13,174 nucleotides of DNA, taken from Actinomycetales bacterium. Lineage in GTDB: Bacteria; Actinomycetota; Actinomycetes; Actinomycetales; BWSM-131. Both the position numbers and the translations under genes were made by a program. The stretch spans positions 1 to 13,174 of the forward strand of contig JASBSH010000078.1 of assembly GCA_030149025.1 (NCBI GenBank), written 5' to 3'. The notes beneath the pieces were generated by a model. It was given only the letters and a program-made list of their open reading frames with translations. It made no database searches and had not been told where the DNA came from. Positions 5,069-11,490 of the stretch are shown in pieces; position 1 is the stretch's first letter, and each line of letters opens with the position of its first letter.

Positions 5069-5500
5069 CTATGTCGAGATGTACGCGGACAGGTGGTCCC
5101 GCTCGGCGGTCAGCTCGTCGATCCGCTGCTTGACGATGTCGCCGATGCTCACGATGCCGACGAGCTGGTTGTCCGACAGCACCGGCACGTGCCGGATCCG
5201 CCGCTCGGTCATCGCCCGCGCCATGTCCGTCACCGTGTCGGACGGTCCGCAGGTGTGGACGTCGGCCGTCATGATCGACGACACCGGTCCGTCGAGGACC
5301 CGGTCACCCTCGGAGTGCAGGGACCTCACGACGTCCCGTTCGCTGACGATCCCCTGCACGGCGCCGTCGTCCTCACAGACCACCATCGCGCCGATCCCGT
5401 ACTCAGCCAGCTGGGCGAGCAGGGTGCGCACCGTCGCGTCTGGAGTGATCGTCGCGACCATGTCGCCCTTGCGCCGCAGCACGTCAGAGATGCGCATCAT
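5069..5500 (-). CDS. Two-CBS-domain regulatory protein
   Basis: A 143-residue protein made of a CBS pair (Bateman module). The first CBS covers about 5-63 (ISDVLRRKG...IVSERDVVRSL) and the second about 72-130 (VSSIMTADVHTCGPSDTV...VPVLSDNQLVGIVSIGDIVKQRI), followed by a short charged C-terminal helix. Each repeat ends in the typical GIVS-x-x-D-[IV]-V motif. CBS pairs bind adenosyl ligands such as AMP, ATP or SAM, so it may act as an energy or ligand sensor. The ATG at 5500 is chosen because GGAGG lies seven bases upstream; an upstream start at 5527 would put the ribosome binding site inside the gene. The gene is followed at 24 bases by the Ser/Thr kinase, suggesting a functional pair, which is an inference. 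It is divergent from otsA. Confidence 0.88.
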   Translation of the reverse strand: MMRISDVLRRKGDMVATITPDATVRTLLAQLAEYGIGAMVVCEDDGAVQGIVSERDVVRSLHSEGDRVLDGPVSSIMTADVHTCGPSDTVTDMARAMTERRIRHVPVLSDNQLVGIVSIGDIVKQRIDELTAERDHLSAYIST

Positions 5501-5641
5501 GCCCTCACCTCCACCGCCGGCCCCCACGGACGGTCCGCGTCAGGCACAGCCGGTGACTTGACGGTAGCCGCGAAACCGCGTCTCGTCAGCCCTTGACGAT
5601 CACCATCGTGGTCTGGCAGGGAGGGACGAGCCCTGACCCAG

Positions 5642-5647
5642 TAGGGT
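5642..5647 (+). promoter_or_regulatory. Possible -10 box of the otsAB operon
   Basis: TAGGGT in the 187-base gap between the CBS gene and otsA fits TANNNT and predicts a leader of about 34 bases containing the AGGAG ribosome binding site (5673-5677). A TTGACG at 5593-5598 is too far away to be its -35 box. The remainder of the gap shows nothing distinctive. Confidence 0.3.
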
Positions 5648-5687
5648 CGGAGGCATCCCGTTCGAGTCGACCAGGAGCTGGTGCCCG

Positions 5688-7112
5688 GTGTCCCCGAGGC
5701 CAGAAGGCCGGTACGAGTTCGTCGTCGTGGCCAACAGGCTCCCGGTGGACCGTGTGGAGGAGCCGGACGGGCGCAGCGACTGGCGGCAGTCACCCGGTGG
5801 GCTGGTTACCGCACTGCAGCCGGTGATGCAGCAGGCCGACGGCGCCTGGATCGGCTGGACGGGCGCGGCCGACGAGGACCTCGAGCCGTTCGACCACTCC
5901 CACATGCGTCTGGTGCCCGTGCGGCTGTCGGGGGACGAGGTCGAGAAGTTCTACGAGGGCTTCTCCAACGGAACCCTGTGGCCGCTCTACCACGACGTCA
6001 TCGTCCCGCCCACCTACCACCGCGAGTGGTGGGACTCGTACGTGACCGTGAACCGCCGGTTCGCGCAGGCGGCGGCCGAACAGGCCGCCGAGGGCGCGAC
6101 GGTGTGGGTGCAGGACTACCAGCTGCAGCTGGTGCCGGCCGAGCTGCGCCGCCTCCGGCCGGACCTGCGGATCGGGTTCTTCAACCACATCCCCTTCCCG
6201 CCGTACGAGATCTTCGCCCAGCTGCCGTGGCGCCGTCAGGTGATCGAAGGTCTGCTCGGGGCGGACCTGCTGGGGTTCCAGCGTGGGCAGGACGCCTCGA
6301 ACTTTCTGCGCGCCTGCCGCCGGGCGGTCGGCCTGACGCGGCGGGGACACACGATCGTGGTGAGGGACCCGCAGGGCCGCAGCCGGCGGGTCCACGCCCG
6401 CGCCTTCCCCATCTCGATCGACGCGCGCGCCCTGGACCGGCTCGCCCGCAGCGAGGAGACCAGGGAGCGCGTGAAAGCGCTGCGTTCCGAGCTGGGCGAC
6501 CCGCGGCTGGTGGTGCTCGGTGTCGACAGGCTCGACTACACCAAGGGCATCCAGCACCGGCTGAAGGCGTACGGCGAGCTGCTCGAGGACGGCCGCGTCG
6601 ACCCCAGCGAGGTGGTGCTCGTCCAGGTGGCCACCCCCAGCCGCGAGCGCGTCGAGCAGTACCGCCTGCTGCGCGACGAGATCGAGCTGACCGTGGGCCG
6701 GCTCAACGGCGACCACTCCACCATCGGGCTGCCGGCGGTGCACTACCTGCACCACTCCTACCCGCGTGAGGAGATGGTCGCGCTCTACCAGCTCGCCGAC
6801 GTGCTGCTGGTGACCTCGCTGCGCGACGGCATGAACCTGGTCGCCAAGGAGTACGTCGCCTCCCGGTACGACGAGCGCGGGGTGCTCGTGCTCAGCGAGT
6901 TCACCGGCGCGGCCGACGAGCTGACGAACGCCCTGCTGGTGAACCCCCACGACATCCAGGGCGTCAAGGACACCATCGTCCGCGCCCTGCAGATGCCCGA
7001 GCGCGAGCAGGCTCGTCGGATGCGAACGATGCGCAAACGCATCATCGAGTACGACGTCGCGCGCTGGGCGCGCGAGTTCCTGCACGCGCTGCGGCACCCC
7101 GAGGACGAGTGA
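5688..7112 (+). CDS. otsA: Trehalose-6-phosphate synthase (GT20)
   Basis: A 474-residue GT-B glycosyltransferase of the normal OtsA length. It joins glucose from UDP-glucose (or ADP/GDP-glucose in some actinobacteria) to glucose-6-phosphate, giving trehalose-6-phosphate in the cytoplasm. Signature segments are present in order: ANRLPVD with R17, GFSNGTLWPLYH with W98, VWVQDYQLQLVP with D143, FFNHIPFPPYEIF (164-176), GVDRLDYTKGI with R281 and K286, TSLRDGMNLVAKEYV with D380 and E388. These correspond to known sugar- and phosphate-binding residues of E. coli OtsA. The start is GTG at 5688 with AGGAG ten bases upstream. The stop TGA shares its A with the ATG of otsB, so the two are translationally coupled. 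Trehalose protects against drying, heat and osmotic stress; nothing in the sequence proves how the operon is induced. Confidence 0.97.
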   Translation: MSPRPEGRYEFVVVANRLPVDRVEEPDGRSDWRQSPGGLVTALQPVMQQADGAWIGWTGAADEDLEPFDHSHMRLVPVRLSGDEVEKFYEGFSNGTLWPLYHDVIVPPTYHREWWDSYVTVNRRFAQAAAEQAAEGATVWVQDYQLQLVPAELRRLRPDLRIGFFNHIPFPPYEIFAQLPWRRQVIEGLLGADLLGFQRGQDASNFLRACRRAVGLTRRGHTIVVRDPQGRSRRVHARAFPISIDARALDRLARSEETRERVKALRSELGDPRLVVLGVDRLDYTKGIQHRLKAYGELLEDGRVDPSEVVLVQVATPSRERVEQYRLLRDEIELTVGRLNGDHSTIGLPAVHYLHHSYPREEMVALYQLADVLLVTSLRDGMNLVAKEYVASRYDERGVLVLSEFTGAADELTNALLVNPHDIQGVKDTIVRALQMPEREQARRMRTMRKRIIEYDVARWAREFLHALRHPEDE

Positions 7113-7906
7113 TGGGGCCGGACGGCGCGCCGGGCGCGTCGGGGCTGGACGGCGCGCTGCGGGCCTTCGCGAGCCACCCGCGGGTCCTCGTGGCGCTCGA
7201 CTTCGACGGTGTGCTGGCGCCGATCGTCGAGGACCGGGACGCCGCCCGACCGCTGCCCGAGTCCGTCGCCGCCCTCGAGCGCCTCGCCGCGCTGCCGAAG
7301 GTCACCCTGGCCCTGGTCAGCGGCCGCACGATGGCGGACTTGAAGAAGCTCGCCTCACCGCCGCCGGGGACGATCCTCATCGCCAGCCATGGCGCCGAGC
7401 TGGAGGACCCGGCGTCCGGACAGGCCTCGGGCGCCCTGCTGGACGCCGGCACCCGGGCCCTGCTTGCCGACGTCCTGAAGTCGTTGCGGGAGATCGTCGA
7501 CCGGCACCCCGGTACGGACCTGGAGACCAAGCCGGCCGGCGGCGTCCTGCACACCCGGGCGGCCGCGCGCGATGTCGCGGACGACGCCACGCGGGCGGTG
7601 CTGGAGGGTCCGGCCACGTGGGCGGGCGTTCACGCGATGCACGGCAAGGAGGTCGTGGAGCTGTCGGTCCTCGACACCGACAAGGGCAGGGCGCTGCAGG
7701 CGATCCGCGGCCGGCTGGAGACCGGCTCCGCCGCCCCGGTGCTCTACGCCGGGGACGACGTCACCGACGAGAACGCGTTCGCCGTCCTGGGCGAGGGTGA
7801 CGTCGGGATCAAGGTGGGCGACGGTGAGACAAGAGCCCGCTGGCGCGTGCCGGGCCCGCCGGCGTTCGCGCGTCTGTTGCATCGTCTGGCCGATTGGTTG
7901 TCCTGA
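7112..7906 (+). CDS. otsB: Trehalose-6-phosphate phosphatase
   Basis: A 264-residue HAD-superfamily phosphatase that removes the phosphate from trehalose-6-phosphate, completing the pathway with OtsA. Motif I is ALDFDGVLAPI, with nucleophile D30 and acid/base D32. Motif II is LALVSGRTM with S70. Motif III is DTDKGRAL with K191, and motif IV is YAGDDVTDENAF with D215/D216. KPAGGVLHTR and MHGKEVVEL are typical of the OtsB cap and substrate site. The ATG at 7112 overlaps the otsA stop (TGATG), and GAGG lies seven bases upstream; an in-frame GTG at 7109 is an alternative giving one more residue. The protein ends normally at ADWLS. Confidence 0.95.
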   Translation: MGPDGAPGASGLDGALRAFASHPRVLVALDFDGVLAPIVEDRDAARPLPESVAALERLAALPKVTLALVSGRTMADLKKLASPPPGTILIASHGAELEDPASGQASGALLDAGTRALLADVLKSLREIVDRHPGTDLETKPAGGVLHTRAAARDVADDATRAVLEGPATWAGVHAMHGKEVVELSVLDTDKGRALQAIRGRLETGSAAPVLYAGDDVTDENAFAVLGEGDVGIKVGDGETRARWRVPGPPAFARLLHRLADWLS

Positions 7907-7931
7907 CCAGGGGTGTCGCCTGTCCCGCCCC

Positions 7932-7961
7932 TTGACAGGTCCGGCACGATGGCCGCACCGT
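7932..7961 (+). promoter_or_regulatory. Possible promoter of the sugar ABC ATPase gene
   Basis: A consensus TTGACA (7932-7937) is followed after 18 bases by CACCGT (7956-7961), one base off TANNNT. The start site would be near 7968, about 58 bases before the ATG at 8026. It suggests that the ATPase gene is transcribed separately from otsAB. Confidence 0.4.
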
Positions 7962-7975
7962 CCGCGCCGCGGACG
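7959..7975. repeat. Short hairpin in the otsB to ATPase gap
   Basis: CGTCCGC-GCC-GCGGACG is a perfect 7-base stem with a 3-base loop. It overlaps the predicted -10 and start region, so it could be a 5' leader hairpin or an operator. A second 6-base repeat (7919-7924 with 7934-7939) overlaps the -35 box. Both may be chance. Confidence 0.3.
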
Positions 7976-8025
7976 CCCTGTCACTCGGATCGTCCGGCAC
8001 GTTCCTGCCGGTGAAGGGAAACACC

Positions 8026-9102
8026 ATGGCAACGGTCACGTTCGACCACGCGACCCGGATCTTCCCGGGAAGCGACACACCAGCGGTCGACTCACTGGAT
8101 CTGCACATCGAGGACGGCGAGTTCCTCGTTCTCGTCGGACCCTCCGGATGCGGCAAGTCGACGTCGCTGCGGATGCTGGCCGGGCTGGAGGAGGTCATCG
8201 CCGGACGCGTCCTCATCGGTGACCGCGACGTCACCAACGTGCAGCCCAAGGACCGCGACATCGCCATGGTGTTCCAGAACTACGCGCTCTACCCGCACAT
8301 GACGGTCGCGGACAACATGGGCTTCGCGCTGAAGATCGCCGGTAAGCCGAAGGCGGAGATCCGGGCCAGGGTGGAGGAGGCCGCGAAGATCCTCGACCTG
8401 ATGGACTACCTGGACCGCAAGCCGAAGGCCCTGTCCGGTGGTCAGCGCCAGCGGGTGGCGATGGGCCGGGCGATCGTGCGTCAACCGCAGGTGTTCCTGA
8501 TGGACGAGCCGCTGTCCAACCTCGACGCCAAGCTCCGGGTGCAGACCCGGACCCAGATCGCGCAGCTGCAGCGGCGGCTCGGCGTCACCACGGTCTACGT
8601 CACCCACGACCAGGTCGAGGCAATGACGATGGGCGACCGGGTCGCGGTGCTGAAGGACGGGATCCTGCAGCAGGTCGACACGCCCCGGCGCATGTACGAC
8701 CACCCGGACAACGTGTTCGTCGCGGGCTTCATCGGCTCCCCCGCGATGAACCTCCTTGAGCTGGACGTCACGAACGGCGGTGTGCGGTTCGGGGACAGCA
8801 CCTTCCCGGTCGAGCGGTCCGCGCTCAACGAGGCCGACGCAGCGAAGGTGACCATGGGGGTGCGCCCGGAGGACCTCGAGCTCACCGAGACCGGGTTGGC
8901 GGTGGAGGTCGACGTCGTCGAGGAGCTCGGCGCCGACGCCTACGTCTACGGCCGCGCCAAGCTCGGCGACGAGGAGCACCACATCATCGCCCGCGTCGAC
9001 GGTCGCGTGCCGCCGGAGAAGGGCGCCATCGTGCACTTCACACCGAAGCAGGGGCACGTGCATCTGTTCTCGACGTCGGACGGCCGCCGCCTCGGCGGGT
9101 AG
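8026..9102 (+). CDS. MsiK/UgpC-like carbohydrate ABC transporter ATP-binding protein
   Basis: A 358-residue ATPase of the CUT1 sugar-importer class (MalK/UgpC/MsiK). The nucleotide-binding domain has Walker A GPSGCGKST (38-46), Q-loop VFQNYALYPHMTVADN with Q84, signature LSGGQRQRVAMGRA (136 on), Walker B VFLMDEPLSNLDAK with D160/E161, and switch H194 in YVTHDQVEAMTM. The C-terminal 120 residues form the regulatory TOBE/MalK-type domain (MGVRPEDLEL...AYVYGRAKLGDEEHHIIARVDGRVPPEKGAIVHF). It powers uptake of sugars at the inner face of the membrane. No permease or binding-protein gene lies nearby, as with MsiK of Streptomyces, one ATPase shared by several importers. The position after otsAB makes a link to trehalose uptake or recycling possible but unproven. 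The ATG at 8026 has AAGGGA seven bases upstream; a GTG at 8011 would include the ribosome binding site. Confidence 0.93.
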   Translation: MATVTFDHATRIFPGSDTPAVDSLDLHIEDGEFLVLVGPSGCGKSTSLRMLAGLEEVIAGRVLIGDRDVTNVQPKDRDIAMVFQNYALYPHMTVADNMGFALKIAGKPKAEIRARVEEAAKILDLMDYLDRKPKALSGGQRQRVAMGRAIVRQPQVFLMDEPLSNLDAKLRVQTRTQIAQLQRRLGVTTVYVTHDQVEAMTMGDRVAVLKDGILQQVDTPRRMYDHPDNVFVAGFIGSPAMNLLELDVTNGGVRFGDSTFPVERSALNEADAAKVTMGVRPEDLELTETGLAVEVDVVEELGADAYVYGRAKLGDEEHHIIARVDGRVPPEKGAIVHFTPKQGHVHLFSTSDGRRLGG

Positions 9103-9111
9103 TTGCCGAGT

Positions 9112-9166
9112 TTGGCGCAGGGTGGCCCTGCGACGATAGGACTGTTGCAGGGCCACCCTGCGCCAA
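9112..9166 (+). terminator. Long perfect inverted repeat after the sugar ABC ATPase gene
   Basis: Arms TTGGCGCAGGGTGGCCCTGC (9112-9131) and its exact reverse complement (9147-9166) flank a 15-base spacer. It begins nine bases after the ATPase stop and lies between two plus-strand genes. No T-run follows. Geometry matches the hairpin at 3249-3304, although the sequence is unrelated. A role as terminator or 3' stabiliser is inferred. Confidence 0.7.
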
Positions 9167-9247
9167 CGTGGGATTGGCGTAACGCCCCCCACAACAGCGA
9201 CGCCAGCCCTGATGCGCCCCACCCCGCCGGTGGCGAGGATTGAGCAC

Positions 9248-10492
9248 ATGGCCCTGCAGATCACGGCGGCGGCGCCCGACCCGGCGCTGCTCGACCTGCC
9301 CTGGCGCATCCCCCTCGAGGACTGGCCGGCGGACAGGCTCGCCGTGCTACCCCGGGGGATCTCGCGGCACGTGGTCCGGTTCGTCAAGATGTCCGGCCAC
9401 GTGATCGCCGTCAAGGAGATCAAGGAGGAGCTCGCCCGCCGGGAGTACGGCCTGCTCCGGGCGATGAACCGCATCGATCTGCCGGCGGTCGAACCGGTCG
9501 GTGTGATCACAGGCCGGGTCGGCACCGACGGCGAGCCGCTGGAACCGGCCCTGATCACCCGGCACCTGCGCTTCTCCCTGCCGTACCGCGCGCTGTTCAG
9601 CCAGCACCTTCGCCCGGACACGGCGACCCGGGCCATCGACGCTCTCGCCGTGCTGCTCGTGCGACTGCACCTCGCTGGCTTCTGGTGGGGTGACGTCTCG
9701 CTGTCGAACGCGCTCTTCCGGCGCGACGCCGGCGCATTCGCCGCCTACCTGGTGGACGCCGAGACCGGTGAGCTCCACAACAAGCTCAGCGACGGCCAGC
9801 GCGAGCACGACCTGGACGTGGCCCGCACCAACATCGCCGGTGAGCTGATGGATCTCGCGGCCGGAGACCTGCTCGATGAGGCGGTGGATCCGATCGCCAC
9901 CAGCGAGCTGATCATCGAGCGGTACCAGTCGCTGTGGGCCCAGCTGACCGAGCCGGAGTCCTTCGAGGCCGGCGAGCGTTGGCGAGTGGCGGCGCGCATC
10001 GAGAAGCTCAACGCCCTCGGGTTCGACGTAGGCGAGCTGTCGATCACCACCGACATCGACGGCACCTCCGTGCAGATCGAGCCGAAGGTCGTGGACGCCG
10101 GTCACCACAGCCGCCGCCTCCTGCGCCTGACCGGCCTCGACGCCCAGGAGAACCAGGCGCGCCGCCTGCTGAACGACCTGGACAGCTACCGCGCGACGAC
10201 GGGACGGCAGAACGACGACGAGGAGATCGTCGCCCACGACTGGGTGAACGACGTCTTCGAACCCGTCGTGACCGCCGTCCCCAAGAACCTACGAGGCAAG
10301 CTCGAACCGGCCGAGATCTACCACGAGGTGCTCGAGCACCGCTGGTACATGTCCGAGCAGCAGAAGCGGGACGTGCCGCTCATGGAGGCGGTGCAGTCGT
10401 ACATCAAGCACATCCTCCCGCAGAAGCCGGAGGAGGCCCAGGTGCTGGGCGTCGACACCCAGGAGCTGCCCGTCGTCTACCTGGACGACTAG
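9248..10492 (+). CDS. DUF4032 protein, LPS-kinase-like fold
   Basis: A 414-residue protein that I recognise as the actinobacterial DUF4032 family. The N-terminal two thirds look like a diverged small-molecule or RIO/Kdo-type kinase: AVKEIKEELARREY carries K56 and following glutamates, GFWWGDVSLSNALF has D149 and N154 in the place of the catalytic HGDxxxxN loop, and YLVDAETGEL has D170 in the place of DFG. The C-terminal part (about 290-414) is the family-specific DUF4032 region, with EIYHEVLEHRWYMSEQQKRDV. No membrane segment or signal peptide is seen, so it is cytoplasmic. The substrate is unknown. The ATG at 9248 has GAGGA eight bases upstream and is preferred over the ATG at 9212. The stop TAG interlocks with the stop of rlmB on the other strand. 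Confidence 0.88.
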   Translation: MALQITAAAPDPALLDLPWRIPLEDWPADRLAVLPRGISRHVVRFVKMSGHVIAVKEIKEELARREYGLLRAMNRIDLPAVEPVGVITGRVGTDGEPLEPALITRHLRFSLPYRALFSQHLRPDTATRAIDALAVLLVRLHLAGFWWGDVSLSNALFRRDAGAFAAYLVDAETGELHNKLSDGQREHDLDVARTNIAGELMDLAAGDLLDEAVDPIATSELIIERYQSLWAQLTEPESFEAGERWRVAARIEKLNALGFDVGELSITTDIDGTSVQIEPKVVDAGHHSRRLLRLTGLDAQENQARRLLNDLDSYRATTGRQNDDEEIVAHDWVNDVFEPVVTAVPKNLRGKLEPAEIYHEVLEHRWYMSEQQKRDVPLMEAVQSYIKHILPQKPEEAQVLGVDTQELPVVYLDD

Positions 10493-11490
10493 CCGCGGCT
10501 CCCGCTCCCGCGCTGGCGCGCCACCTCGTACAACGCCACGCCTGCGGCCACCGAGGCGTTCAGCGACTCGGTGCCGGCGTGCATCGGGATCGACACGACC
10601 TGGTCGCACGTCTCGCGTACCAGCCGCGACAGGCCCTTGCCCTCCGAGCCGACGACCAGGACGACCGGCTCGTTCGCCAGCTCCAGCTCGGGCAGCTGCA
10701 CGTCCCCCTCGGCGTCCAGCCCCAGCACGAAGCAGCCGTCGCCCTTGAGCTTCTCCAGCGCGCGGGTCAGGTTCGTCACGCGCGCCACACGGACGCGGGC
10801 CGCGGTACCGGCCGACGTCTTCCACGCCGTGGCCGTCATGCCGGCCGACCGACGCTCGGGCACGACGACACCATGGCCACCGAACGCGGCGACGGACCGC
10901 ACGACCGCACCGAGGTTCCGCGGGTCAGTCACACCGTCGAGCGCGACGAGCAAAGGGGCAGAACCGCTTTCGTCCGCGATGTCGAGAAGGTCCTCGACGT
11001 CGGCGTACTTGTACGGCGGCACTTGCAGCGCCAGCCCCTGGTGCTGCGCTCCCCCGGTGATCCGGTCCAGGTCCAGCCGGGACGCCTCAAGCAGCGGAAG
11101 GCCACGTTCCGCAGCGGTTTTCAGCGCTTCCTTCACGCGGTCGTCGGCGTCGATCCGGGACGCGACGTACAGCGCGGAGGCGGGGACGCCGGCACGCAGC
11201 GCCTCGACGACAGGGTTGCGTCCGGCGACCACCTCGGTCGCGCCCGCGGCCCTGCGACCCGAGGCCCCGGCGCCGCGGCTCCCGCCACGACCGGCGCGCC
11301 CATCAGCGGCAGCGCGTCGCTCCGCTGCCCTCTTGCGACGGTGCGCAGGGTGGTAGACGCGGTCCTCCGCCTTCGGTGTGGGCCCCTTGCCCTCCAACGC
11401 CTTTCGGCGCTGCCCGCCACTGCCGACGGTCGCGGCCTTCTTCGAACCAGGCTTTCGTACGGCGCCGCGACGGCGCGAGTTACCGGCCAT
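10489..11490 (-). CDS. rlmB: 23S rRNA (guanosine-2'-O-)-methyltransferase RlmB, SpoU/TrmH family
   Basis: A 333-residue SPOUT methyltransferase. Residues 1-83 are a low-complexity, Arg/Lys/Gly/Ala-rich tail typical of actinobacterial RlmB and likely RNA-contacting. Residues 85-158 are the SpoU substrate-binding domain (VVAGRNPVVEAL...HQGLALQVPPY). Residues 178-325 are the knotted catalytic domain: motif 1 GVTDPRNLGAVVRSVAAFG with N192 and R198, motif 2 LVVGSEGKGLSRLV with E283, and motif 3 IPMHAGTESLNASVAAGVALYE with S309 and N311. It uses SAM to methylate the 2'-O of a guanosine in domain V of 23S rRNA (G2251 in E. coli). The ATG at 11490 shares its A with the cysS stop (TGATG), and GGAGGG lies nine bases upstream. 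A cysS-rlmB order is common in actinobacteria. Confidence 0.94.
   Translation of the reverse strand: MAGNSRRRGAVRKPGSKKAATVGSGGQRRKALEGKGPTPKAEDRVYHPAHRRKRAAERRAAADGRAGRGGSRGAGASGRRAAGATEVVAGRNPVVEALRAGVPASALYVASRIDADDRVKEALKTAAERGLPLLEASRLDLDRITGGAQHQGLALQVPPYKYADVEDLLDIADESGSAPLLVALDGVTDPRNLGAVVRSVAAFGGHGVVVPERRSAGMTATAWKTSAGTAARVRVARVTNLTRALEKLKGDGCFVLGLDAEGDVQLPELELANEPVVLVVGSEGKGLSRLVRETCDQVVSIPMHAGTESLNASVAAGVALYEVARQRGSGSRG

Noticed and set aside
3692..5596. A 634-codon open frame on the plus strand opposite the kinase and CBS genes
   Set aside because: Its translation is Arg/Gly/His/Val-rich with no recognisable motif, while the opposite strand encodes a complete kinase and a CBS protein. 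Long antisense frames are expected in DNA with such high third-position GC.
5790..7097. A long minus-strand frame opposite otsA
   Set aside because: It has shadow composition (His/Val/Gln/Leu-rich) and no family signature; otsA on the other strand is complete with all catalytic residues.
3249..9166. The inverted repeats at 3249 and 9112 as ends of a mobile element
   Set aside because: The two repeats have unrelated sequences, each is a complete hairpin by itself, and no transposase or integrase lies between them; the genes between are housekeeping or regulatory.
8092..9636. A 514-codon minus-strand frame opposite the ABC ATPase and DUF4032 genes
   Set aside because: It spans two real genes and the intergenic hairpin, and shows no domain. 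Treated as a shadow.
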